A model generated the notes under the pieces. It saw only the letters and a program-made list of their open reading frames with translations, ran no database searches and was not told the DNA's origin. A program made the translations under genes and the position numbers. From Salisapilia sapeloensis (Eukaryota > Oomycota > Peronosporomycetes > Peronosporales > Salisapiliaceae): a stretch of 23,175 nt of DNA. Location of the stretch: positions 1 through 23,175 of the forward strand of contig JAADVB010000269.1 of the NCBI GenBank assembly GCA_023334545.1, in the 5' to 3' direction. Below are positions 10,165 to 19,743 of this stretch, in pieces (within the stretch, counting starts at the first letter, position 1; each line of letters begins with the position of its first letter).

Positions 10165-11380
10165 ATGGCCGAGGTTGTGTCGAAGAGGAGTCAGGCAAGT
10201 ACCACGGACCCAAGCGACGCTTCGGAGCGAGACGGTCGAAGCCACTCGTCCATTGAGCTTACTGATATGGAGCGTAGTAGTGATGAGCACGACACTGTGG
10301 AGGAGGAAGTAGATCCACTCTTGGAGGACGAGGACGAGGACGATAGGAAGCAAAAACCGGAGGAGACACGTACGACAGCTAAGACGACGTACGTATCTCG
10401 GAAGCAAGTCGTCTTTTGGCTCAGTATGTGGTTCTTTATGAACATTGGCGTCACGTTCTGGAACAAGAAGGCGCTGGGTATCCTCCAGCTCCCCGTCCTC
10501 GTAAGCGATCTACTGTATCACAAACTTATCCATCCTCTAACTCATCGCTCTTCTCTAGCTCACCTTTATCCACATGTTGTGCAACTCCATGGGTGCATAT
10601 GTCTTTATCTACATTCTCAAAGGGACGGAGCGGAAAGTGTTAGAGAAGAAGCAGCAGTCGATCATGATCTACTTTTCATTCATTTTCGTCAGTAATATCA
10701 TCACTGGTAACTGGAGCCTCGGCCTCGTCTCCATTAGTTTCAACCAGGTCATGCGAGCGCTCGTCCCAGGTGTCACAGTCTTCCTGAGCATGATCATCTT
10801 GAACAAATCGTACACGACCAAGCGCAAGCTAGCGCTCGTGCCTGTTGCCATCGGTGTCTACCTTGCCTGCTCCGGAGACAACGCAGCCACCTTGCTTGGT
10901 TTTATCATCACCGCCGTCGCCGTCTGCTTTGCAGGACTGAAGGCAGTGCTGTCGAATAAATTCCTCAGTGGCGATTTAAAGCTCCATCCAGTCGATCTCA
11001 TTCTGCACCAAGCTCCACTTTCTGCTGTCTGGTGTCTGATCACAGCGTATGCGACAGGAGAGATCGACACGCTCATAAAGAATTGGGAGATCATGCCGCA
11101 AGCCATTAGCTGGTACCTCTTGACGGGATGCATGAGTTTTTTACTCAATATCACTAGTTTCTACTCGAATAAAGTCACGTCTGCAGTGACGTTAACTGTG
11201 TGTGGTAACATCAAGCAGATCATGGTCATCATGATGTCCATTTTCATTAACAACGACTCGTTTACGACGCAAAAGATGATCGGAATATGCGTCGTCACTT
11301 TCGGTGGATCTATGTACGCTTATATTTCCAATCGAGAGATGATGGAGGCACAACCACAAGCAAAAACACTACCGAAATAA
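10165..11380 (+). CDS. TPT/DMT-family transporter (triose-phosphate or nucleotide-sugar type), 2 exons
   Basis: Exons are 10165-10500 and 10559-11380, joined in phase 0 across a 58-nt intron with donor GTAAGC and a CTCTAACTC branch site. The product is 385 aa. Residues 1-75 form a cytosolic tail rich in Ser, Asp and Glu (EEEVDPLLEDEDEDD). About ten hydrophobic segments follow, the first at about 81-100 (VVFWLSMWFFMNIGVTFWNK). The family pattern is clear: MNIGVTFWNK, TFIHMLCNSMGAYV, SLGLVSISFNQVMRALVPG, GLKAVLSNKFLSG and KVTSAVTLTVCGNIKQIMVI. TPT-domain members of the drug/metabolite transporter superfamily exchange sugar phosphates or nucleotide sugars, usually in Golgi, ER or plastid membranes. 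The substrate cannot be read from sequence; the C terminus (AQPQAKTLPK) has no KKXX signal. AATAAA overlaps the stop codon at 11376-11381. Confidence 0.88.
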
Positions 11381-11399
11381 AAACGATTTTCCTTTCCAC

Positions 11400-12996
11400 T
11401 TAGTACCGGTCGTCTTGGAGCAGTCCCACTTGATACACGAACAGGAACGCGACTGCTGCAATGGCGAGAGGTACCATCACAAGAGGAGACATGGTCAATC
11501 CGGCCATCTCCTCTTCTCTCCCCACGTTCATCGAGACAGTCTTCAAGCCCGTCCATTGCTTGAGGTATTGAACGATCCCCTGTCGCTGTCGGAGGACCTG
11601 TGGAGCAGCTGGGATCTTAGCTCTCAAGTCACCACAATGGCCACAAAGATCGCATTGAGCTAGATCAGCAATGACATCCTTGGATTGAGTTGTCAGCACT
11701 GACGCTCGCTGCCACGGATCATCTCCTCCATTTGAAAAGAAAATGTTGTGTCCTTTCGGATGATCTCCTCCGTACAGCTCTGTGATTTCCATCACGCCTT
11801 TCGATGCATTCGTTGCGCCTTCTCCGAAAGCAGTCGCACACTGGAGTTCATGGTAAGCTAGATCGACCATGTACGACCTCAAGCTTTCACTCGTATTCGC
11901 TGGTGCGACTTGGAAGTATGCTAGTTGGGAGCATTTTTGCCATCTCCATGACCGACCGTCTTGCCAACGCAATGGGTCTGATGCAAAGCATCTCGTGTCG
12001 TAGAAACACCCAGAGCCGAACTTTTCGCCATACATGTCTTTGACGAACTTTTCAAACGCATCCAGGAGACTCTCTTTATTCGTGTACGCTGTCGTCATTG
12101 GTATACACACTTGATCTTTGTGACCATACTGTACTGCCATTGCAGCAGCATCAGCAAGCATGTAGAAAAAGTCTGCGTCACACATTGCTTGAGCGCCGAA
12201 CCGTTCTTTTGCTGCTTTAGAATGGGCAGCACCAGCAGCCACCTCTTTCTCAAATGCGGTGGTTGTTGCTTGAAGTGCCTTTGCACAGTCACTTCCGACG
12301 GCGATGCGTACTTGGTCATCGAATTGAGGGAAGCTGTAGACAGGTTGGACCACGGCGGAGGAAGCAAGAGATGCATTCGTGTCGTTTGGATAAGCTATGC
12401 GATACCAAGCAGATAGAGCACCAGGATAGGAGCCTCCAACGGCGATCCAATGGCTATCGGAAGCGCTTTCGAAGGAATGGCGGAAGCTGTGCAAGTCTGC
12501 GAGTGCTTGCTGGACGGTCAGATACTGAAGATTGGTAGTACGGAGGTCGTTGTTCGGAACGCTTTCACCGTAGAAACGATGTTCCAATGCAACCATCTAT
12601 ACAAAAAATAGCGTTAGGCCTGAATGAAACACAACATGATGTAGTTGGCAGTACTTTGGCACCGAATGTGCGAGCTAGACGTTCGAAGAATGCACCAGGG
12701 ATACCTCCTAGGGGAGCTTCTCCCCCAATGTAGAGAAGGACTGGTCCTTTAGAAGATTGCCAGTATGTATCATTCTCGTAGTATCTTTGGGAGAACGTTG
12801 CCTCATTTGAATCACTAAAATGATCCAAACGCTGCGTGAACCACTTCGCACTGGACGTGGAGACAGCAAAATCCGTCTCTTGTTGAATCATTTGCCATAG
12901 CTTTCCCCCTTTTGCATCTTCAGGAAAGAAACTATTAAATGCAAGTGCATTGGGAAGTAAAACGCAGAAAATCGTCGCGAGCGCTAGCTTGCTCAT
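11400..12996 (-). CDS. Serine peptidase family S28 (Pro-X carboxypeptidase/TSSP-like) with C-terminal membrane anchor, 2 exons
   Basis: Exons are 12996-12655 and 12596-11400, joined in phase 0 across a 58-nt intron with a CCTAACG branch site. The product is 512 aa. Residues 1-19 are a signal peptide (MSKLALATIFCVLLPNALA). Family motifs are WFTQRLDHF, GPVLLYIGGEAP, VALEHRFYGES, the nucleophile motif GGSYPG (Ser170), GGDDPW (likely catalytic Asp407) and CGHCGDL (likely catalytic His434). S28 enzymes release residues from the C-terminal side of proline or dipeptides from N termini in lysosomes or outside the cell. Several N-glycosylation sequons (NDT, NAS, NTS) fit a secretory route. Unusually for the family, residues about 484-506 (PLVMVPLAIAAVAFLFVYQV) form a hydrophobic anchor with a short charged tail. 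The stop is 19 bp from that of the convergent transporter. Confidence 0.9.
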
Positions 12997-13189
12997 CTTC
13001 GATCAGAGATTCTGATGAATTTGTACCAAGGATATCTTGGCTCATGCTTTGATTCGTATAAATTTGAAACTTTGCAAGTAGTTGACAAACGGGTATTTTG
13101 TTGCATGGACAGCTAACTTGAACTTGAAATCCTATTTTCGTTTCGTATGCCATTTAGCAACCCAGGCGTGTGGCTCTTCATTTACCAGC

Positions 13190-16100
13190 ATGGATAATGC
13201 ATTGCAAGAGTTATGGGCGCTAATTAATTCCGATTCGAGCGTAAATATCGCTGAAAAGAAAGGAAAGCTGGATCAAGCTACCTTGTTATGGCACAAGCTT
13301 GGAGTGGAAATTAAGGAGAATCATGAAAAGGGGCTCAAACAAAATAGTCTATGCCTAGCACGACTGCTACAGTGCGCACGCATTATTTTACACGGTCCGA
13401 AAGATTGGCAGATAGAATCGAATGATTGCTTGGAGATGGCAGCTAATCTCTACGGCTCCATTTTTCAGGTATGACAAAGCCCGAGTTGGTCTTGCTGATA
13501 CTTGATGATCATTTAATAAAGTTTGTGTATTGGATTATATAGGTAATAGCATTCCTAGTTGACACGCAGTATGTATCGAGGAGATCTCTGGCGAAGGACA
13601 AAGTTGCAAAACTTTTGATTCATGCAGTGGAGAGCAATAGGGGCGTAGGATTGACAGAAAGAGGGATCATTGGCTCGTTGCATCTGCTAGTAAATATTGC
13701 CTCCGATCCGAGCACATTACAAGGGCTAATAAGCTTTAATATTGTGCAAATGGTGTACGGTTTACTACAAAGGTATCCTTTACCAGAAGGTGTCATCACA
13801 AGTGGTCTCCAACTTTTATATATTTTGGTCTCCTGTACCGACGTACGAAAAGAAGCGGTGCGTGAAGATGTCGTTCAGCTGGTGCTCTCAAGCATGGAGG
13901 CATGTGGGACATTGACAGCAACTTTAAGTGGATTGCGTATCCTCTATCACGTAGCTGATGAAGTTGTGCGGAAAGTGAAAGTGAACCCAAACATAATTCA
14001 GCAGCTATGGAACGTTTTGCTCAAGCAAGAACACGAGATATCCGTATTGCAAGCTGGTCTACATCTATTAGCAAGGTATGATGGTTATTATAAAGCAACG
14101 CATTTTACTTATGTTTCAATGGATAGAATCACGAAAGATGATACTTGTGCAATTGACATAGTTACGAGCAACCATTCTTGGAATTTACTTCTAAAGTTAT
14201 TTGATTGTAGTGACAAATGGAAGATGCAGGTTATTTCCTTCCTCTTTCAAATATTTAGCAACCTCCACGTCCATGATGGATTGACACGACACACCACTTC
14301 TTTTACTCGTGAAGACGGGTATGTACCCCTTATAATATTTATAGTGCGTCGAATTAACTTCGATCTGCATTAATAGCATGTACCAGCAGGTCTGTGACCT
14401 TACAGAGCGTGTTGAGCAGTGGACGAATGGAAGAGTGGATAGCTCTAGAGATTTTGTCCTAGAGCAATTATTAGTTTTACAACTGACGTTTTCGAATGAA
14501 AGCCCTCGCGCCAATACGCACAGATCAAGGCATCATTTGAGTTCATGGGAGGGTCGATCTCCACAAAGTACTTCGGATTTATTAAACATGCTGCAAGGTG
14601 GTACTACAAAGCATACACCAAAGGATAGTCGAAGTCATGAATGTAAACGTAAAAGATCAGACACAGTGGAAATACTTGCTTGTGAGGATTCAGGAGAAAT
14701 ATTTACACAAGTATTACGTGAATTAGATGCAAATGGCCTTCCCACTGCTGAAAGTAGCTACAAAATTCGCTATGAAGAACCAGCACGAGAAAACGATTTC
14801 ATAAACTCTAAGGATTGTATAGATTCTCGTAAACATATTAATTTGACACGAGCGAAGAGCACTGAAGTGAGAGATTCAAGTCATGTGAACGCTAAACCAG
14901 TGCAAGTTGATAGCGCAACATCACTAGGCAATAATCCGGACTATAGCGAACTACAAGAAAAGTACAGAATGGCAACGAGGCGAGCTAGAGAGCAAGCGAG
15001 GTTACTAGAAATGCAGAATGAGCGTCTGGAAAGGCATCTAGAAGAGCGTGAGCAGCAACTACAGAAGATAAAAGCGCTTGAGGATGAGTGCAAAAGGCTA
15101 AGGGACGAGCTTAATGTCCACACGCATTGCCAATCTGCTCAATTGACCTCGTCGAGTCAAATTATGAAGGAATTCCAGGCCACCAAGCAAGAACTGGATC
15201 GTTTAAAGGCTAGAGTGGCAGTGAAAACAAAACAAGTGAGTGAAAAAGAACGTCTGCGAGTGGATTCACATCAACGAGTATCGACTTTACGACAAGAAAA
15301 GCAAGCGCTGGAGCTGGAAAGAGATAACGTACAACTACAGCTTCAGATCTTCCAATGCGAACACGTAAGTTAGGGCACGTGCATATATGGCATGCTTAAG
15401 CTTGACCAATGTCATAGGCATCAATGCTGCAGGAGCTGACGGATGTTCGGCGAGAGTGCGCGGAGTTATTGTATATGCGAGAAGAAGATCATGATGCACT
15501 ACCGTTCATTGAAAAAGTAAAGGCTTCATCCCCGCATCGTAAATCGGTATCGCCAACCAAGACGAGGCAGCGTATGTCAACTCTAGGGTACCTTTGGCTT
15601 CCATCAGATGAACCGCTGCAACGACGTCGTAGTTCCATGCCAAACTTGGCTGATTTCGCTCGTGCACAAAACAACACAAAGCCAATGGAAACACAGTCAC
15701 CTCCTCGACCAAACACAGCAACTTTGTACGAACCGAAATCAACAACCAGTTTACTCTTTGATGAGCGTGAATTGAGAGGCGAAGAAGTAATGAATCAGCT
15801 ACGAAGCATTTACATGGCACTGGAAGCTGCATCTCGTGGAGTTGGAGTACATCAGGCGACCATCCGTCGACTATTTCTTGAAAGTGGTCTCGTTGAGCCT
15901 CCTTTAATTGCTGGAGATGTCGACGTTATCCTATCCAAGATACTGGTCGATGTGTACGAACGTCAGAAAGATTCAATCCGACGCAAGGACTATCGCTTTG
16001 AAGTTGTGCCGAAGCGACAGACTAATCCTGGAAAACGATCCATGTCTCGACATTTTAAGTTCAAGGGATTTTGTAAAGCAGTTACATACGTAGCTTCGAA

Positions 16101-16887
16101 GCGCTATCCGCGAGAAGATCCTCATGTAGCTTTCCAGATTGCTGTCACAGAGACGTTATATCCGTTCTTTAGGAAGTCTATTTCGTCCAACAAAGCGGAC
16201 CATGCATCAACTTCTACAGGGGTATTGTTTCGAGTTACTAAAGAGTTTCAATCCTATTCAACGGGTGTCATGACTTTGCTTCGAGCAATCATCACTGGAC
16301 TGACGGCTGTAGTCGGATGTGAAAGACAGCGTCTACTATTTACAGCGACACTTGGAAGCAATGAAATGCACATGAACGCGACAGATGTGGTATATGCAAT
16401 GCAAGACATGCACACAATTCTAGTCCAAGAGCAAAAGGCTCTAATACTTATTGCGGACACATACTACAATTCGCTTGGAAATCATAACAAGCACTTGCGT
16501 CTAGAACATGACATGGCTCCTCACATGAGCTACGACACGATTCTACAATTCGCACTTGACTTTGAAATTGTTCCGCCCTTCATCGATCGAAATACACTGC
16601 GTAAAATGTACTCTGAAACCGGAAGCTACATAAAAAGGTATTTTGCCAAGTATCCACAACTAGTACAAGCCACCGATCACGAGACACTAGCCAAAGCAAG
16701 CTTTCTTCTGCTTATCGCTCGATTAGCGATGGAACTCTTTCATGCTCGATTCGGATACGAAACACCACAAAAACAAATCCTCGCGCTACTCCAATGGCTC
16801 GATCATTCCACCGGCCGCGAAAAAATTTATCGACAATGCCCTCAACCACTCGCCATTCGCTTTTCATCTAACTTGTATTCGAGTTGA
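13190..16887 (+). CDS. Large protein with helical-repeat N-terminus, central coiled coil and conserved C-terminal domain, unknown function, 4 exons
   Basis: Exons are 13190-13468, 13543-14318, 14377-15364 and 15418-16887, with introns of 74, 58 and 53 nt. The spliced frame is 3513 nt, 1170 aa. The start is the first in-frame ATG. Residues 1-330 are leucine-rich and helical in a pattern like armadillo/HEAT repeats (GIIGSLHLLVNIASDPSTLQ, SGLQLLYILVSCTDV). Residues 353-535 are polar and probably disordered. Residues 538-705 are a strong coiled coil (ARLLEMQNERLERHLEEREQ). Residues 706-800 are a basic, Ser-rich linker (RRRSSMPNLADFA). The remainder is a globular helical region (TILQFALDFEIVPPFIDRNT, ASFLLLIARLAMELFHARFG). 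I do not recognise the family. Such layouts occur in centrosomal, flagellar and cytoskeletal scaffolds, but that is only a guess. Confidence 0.8.
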
Positions 16888-16957
16888 AAGACGCAGGTAG
16901 CATCACGTTTATAACTATTGAAATGAACATGGAATGTGCAACTCAACATGCATTTTC

Positions 16958-18979
16958 TTAAGCTTCTGCCTGTACGCGTCCGAGACGAGAGATTAGATGC
17001 TTGACATGGTCAAAGTGCAATGGTGGGAGGTAAGATGACATTTTGACCAGAGTGTCGCCAGCTCGATCATCCAAGTCTCGGTTCTCCCGTTGGAGTGTTC
17101 GTCGAACAGTAGCTGCCTGCCCTCGTTCATTATCCCGTCGCTCTACTATTTCGAACGGAACCTTCTGCAAGACTCTCGCGACTTTACGTCGTTTAATTTC
17201 TTCAGCTGACCTTGCATCCACGTTACGTCTCTTCTTGCGTACTACATTCGTCGTTTCCGTTTCCTGCGTACTCTCAGCCGCTTGCTGTGCCTTGGAAGGT
17301 GGCGAATTAAAGTTCCAGGAAGGTATAAACTTTCGGAATAAACCGAACGCTCCACCACTCGATGTCTTCGTTTGAGCTTCTCCTTCCTCTTGTTCCTTAT
17401 TCTCCTCTTGTCTCTCGGTGTCACTCTCAGATTCTTCTTCCTCTTCGTCCTCCTTTTCTCCCCAAGGAACGAATTCAGCTTCATCTTCAGATGCCCCAGA
17501 CACATTGTTATTGTGTCGCTCAGCACGCTGTTTCCCATCGGCGAATCTAGATTCATCCTTATCTCGCAACTGACCTTGATTCTCAACTCGCTCTTTCTCT
17601 TCTTCTTGACTCTCAATTGCATCCTCAAATACCTCTTCGCTTTCGTCTTCCTCTTCGTTCCCGTCTTGCCTCTCAACTTCATCCTCAGATTCCACTGCCA
17701 CGCTGTTCTTGTGTCGCCTTTTAGATGGCCTCGCAGCTTCCTCTTCGCTGTCGTCTAGCCGCTCAGCTTTATTCGCAGCTTCTTCCTCTTCCTCTTCCTC
17801 TTCCTCTTCAATCGTGAAATCAACGACCTCGGTGGTTACGCTTTCATACTGTTCATCAATTCTCTCTTCCTCCGTCTCGTCTGTAATTCCCTCGGCCTCC
17901 CGCAAGTGTTGACTTTCTTGCGGTTGTGTATGCAGTTGGTCGTTGATATCCTCCTCTAGTGACTGTACTTCATTCACGTCCTCATCTTCCGTATCTTCAC
18001 TATCGTCTTCTCTCTCCTTCCTCGTCTCTCGATCTTCATACGCCTGACTGAGAATCTCTGGTTGTGTGATCGGTTCGACGATCTCTCCAACCTCTACGTC
18101 ATCAAGCGGGTAGTCTCCTGTCAAATCCACCACCTCATTCTGTCTGTAGACATTGTACTGAGAGTAATCTCTCTGCCTCTCCTTTTTCAACATCGGACTG
18201 TCTGTAGTTGAGTGACTTTGCCCTTCCGACTGAGACATGGGTACGTCACCGTTGTCTCGGATCAACTGCGAGTCAGAGATACTGGGAGGTACGCCCCAAC
18301 CTTCTTGAGCTTCCAACTGACGCTCCTGTGCTTCATCGATTTCACATTCTTCATCTAAGAGTGGATGGGCATCGTCGTAGTGCTTTGTTGAGCGTCTTGC
18401 GGGCGCTGGTAGACCCTGTCGGACAGCAACACGAAGTTCGAGTTCATCTTCAGAGATTTTCTCCAATTCGTTCATGACATATTTATCTTCACAGACGTTT
18501 TTCAAATTCCGAGCAGCGATTTCATCTGTAAATACGATATCCATTTCTTCCACGATAAGACATAAACGATTTGTGGGGTGTTCCGGCACGCCCGAGGATC
18601 CAGACTTCTTTACGAACTTTACGTTCTTGGACAATGCATACCGGTACATGTCCACTCGTACGATTGTTCCTCGCAAATTACCTGATCGACGCATATTATG
18701 CTTTTTCATGACACTTGCAATGATCTTTGGCGTGACGAAAGCTTCAATATGATATTTCTTGTCGTTGAAAACCATCTTGCCAGCATTTGCGTCCACGCTT
18801 CGAACAATCATGCATTTCGGACGTCTCTCGTTCGCAGCGAGATTCACGTACTTCCACCAAGCTTGTGACTGTGATTCCGACTGTGACTCCGAGTCTAGAC
18901 TTTCGTTTCCATTCACATTTGGTCTGTTCATGACTAAAGACTTGACTTCAAGCGCTAAGAAGTCCGATACAGACATCAT
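16958..18979 (-). CDS. Predicted OB-fold protein with SUMO-interaction motifs and acidic region; possible divergent TPP1/telomere-type factor
   Basis: This is a single-exon frame of 673 aa starting with MM (18979). Residues 50-155 look like an OB fold: strand CMIVRSVD, strand GKMVFNDKKYHIEAFVTPKI, helix, strand GTIVRVDMYRYALS and strand LCLIVEEMDIVF. The arrangement 'covered ligand-type strand, then EAFVT, then G.I..V..Y' recalls the TPP1/ACD-type OB domain of telomere complexes, but no diagnostic residue proves it. NEVVDLTGDY (282-290) is a classic SUMO-interaction motif, and VVDFTI followed by ten Glu (385-400) is a second candidate. Residues 320-540 are extremely Glu/Asp-rich. A bipartite basic segment, RKKRR and KRRK (581-600), can be a nuclear localisation signal. 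The C terminus has a short ordered helix (LPPLHFDHVKHLISRLG). A nuclear role is likely; the telomere assignment is tentative. Confidence 0.8.
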   Translation of the reverse strand: MMSVSDFLALEVKSLVMNRPNVNGNESLDSESQSESQSQAWWKYVNLAANERRPKCMIVRSVDANAGKMVFNDKKYHIEAFVTPKIIASVMKKHNMRRSGNLRGTIVRVDMYRYALSKNVKFVKKSGSSGVPEHPTNRLCLIVEEMDIVFTDEIAARNLKNVCEDKYVMNELEKISEDELELRVAVRQGLPAPARRSTKHYDDAHPLLDEECEIDEAQERQLEAQEGWGVPPSISDSQLIRDNGDVPMSQSEGQSHSTTDSPMLKKERQRDYSQYNVYRQNEVVDLTGDYPLDDVEVGEIVEPITQPEILSQAYEDRETRKEREDDSEDTEDEDVNEVQSLEEDINDQLHTQPQESQHLREAEGITDETEEERIDEQYESVTTEVVDFTIEEEEEEEEEEAANKAERLDDSEEEAARPSKRRHKNSVAVESEDEVERQDGNEEEDESEEVFEDAIESQEEEKERVENQGQLRDKDESRFADGKQRAERHNNNVSGASEDEAEFVPWGEKEDEEEEESESDTERQEENKEQEEGEAQTKTSSGGAFGLFRKFIPSWNFNSPPSKAQQAAESTQETETTNVVRKKRRNVDARSAEEIKRRKVARVLQKVPFEIVERRDNERGQAATVRRTLQRENRDLDDRAGDTLVKMSSYLPPLHFDHVKHLISRLGRVQAEA
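17781..17809. repeat. Hexanucleotide repeat (TCTTCC)n encoding poly-Glu
   Basis: Almost five copies of TCTTCC on the + strand; on the minus strand these are alternating GAA/GAG codons for the ten-Glu run in the OB-fold protein. Such a tract can vary in length without frame loss only in steps of three bases. Confidence 0.8.
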
Positions 18980-19015
18980 CTTGGCACTCGTTTTCCCGCT
19001 TATTTGTCTTTTGCC

Positions 19016-19120
19016 ATGTCCAGGTGGTTGGAAGCATACTTAAATGAAGATAGTTTCAAGAGTATAGTGAAAGCAAGTGAGTTTCGTACGAAAGCGTCCT
19101 CACCGCACAATACCAGGTAG
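19016..19120 (+). other. Possible upstream ORF in the NDUFA2-like leader
   Basis: An ATG at 19016 opens a 34-codon frame (MSRWLEAYLNEDSFKSIVKA at its start) that ends with TAG at 19118-19120, 14 nt before the NDUFA2-like ATG at 19135. The sequence looks more protein-like than chance, being helical with balanced charge. It matters only if transcription starts upstream of 19016, which would leave under 40 bp to the divergent gene's ATG. It could equally be promoter DNA. Confidence 0.25.
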
Positions 19121-19134
19121 CAACTAGTGGCGAG

Positions 19135-19714
19135 ATGAGTTGGCGAGCACAAATCTCGAGGTCGTTGCAGGAACTTCGATTCGTGGCATGCAATACGTCC
19201 CAGCATAGCCAGGGTCTACGGTAAGGTTTTTATTATTTCGTTACATCAAGTATATGAGACTTAATGGCATGTCCGATTCCGGTGGTGGTAGTAAATTTTT
19301 TCACAACAACTACGATGAGCTCAAGATGTTGAACCCTCGGACGCCATTCGTCTACCGTGAGGCTGAGGCCATGGATCCTTTCGTCTACGTCCGTTACGGT
19401 ACGTTAATATAATTTAAAGTGACGACAGGGGAGCTTATCAAGAGATAGATTGGGGCGAAGAGGAGAAGGTGTTGGTGCATAACAAGAACGAAAAGGAGAT
19501 ATTGAGTATCGTGAAAGGTCTGGTGGAAAAGGGTGCTGGGATGCCCAAGTCGCCTGAAAGTGACGTGTACGTCGCTGCGCCGATCATCGATGGACTCGTT
19601 GGTGAAGATGCGTACGACGACATTAACTTGACGTGGGACGGTAAGATCATCCGCCGTAACCCGAGCTTTGACATTCCACTGGAACAGGCTGCGACGATCG
19701 ACCCCAAGGCGTAA
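19135..19714 (+). CDS. NADH dehydrogenase (complex I) subunit NDUFA2/B8-like, 3 exons
   Basis: Exons are 19135-19220, 19292-19398 and 19449-19714; introns are 71 and 50 nt. The product is 152 aa. The joined reading gives LQELRFVACNTSQHSQGLR, KFFHNNYDELKMLNPRTPF, VYREAEAMDPFVYVRYDWG and EEEKVLVHNKNEKEILSIV. This is the thioredoxin-like L51/S25/CI-B8 fold (PF05047) in the version of NDUFA2, an accessory subunit of the matrix arm of complex I. The splice at 19398/19449 was chosen because it yields the family's RYD.G.E motif; an alternative AG at 19433 would make an implausible 35-nt intron. One Cys (19) matches the first Cys of the human protein; the second (human E-C-S) is Ala here. A C-terminal extension of about 55 residues, from about MPKSPESDVYVAAP, goes beyond the 99-aa human protein. 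MRP subunits share the fold but fit less well. Confidence 0.85.
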
Positions 19715-19743
19715 GCTTTCGAAAAAGAAGTGTTTTTCTTTTT

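Noticed and set aside
17372-17758. 128-codon Leu/Phe-rich + strand frame that looks like a membrane protein
   Set aside because: It is the complement of the Glu/Lys/Arg-rich acidic region of the OB-fold protein, which explains the hydrophobic look.
19399-19433. 35-nt intron 2 in the NDUFA2-like gene using the AG at 19432-19433
   Set aside because: Far shorter than neighbouring introns, and the later acceptor at 19448 gives the conserved RYDWGEEE motif.
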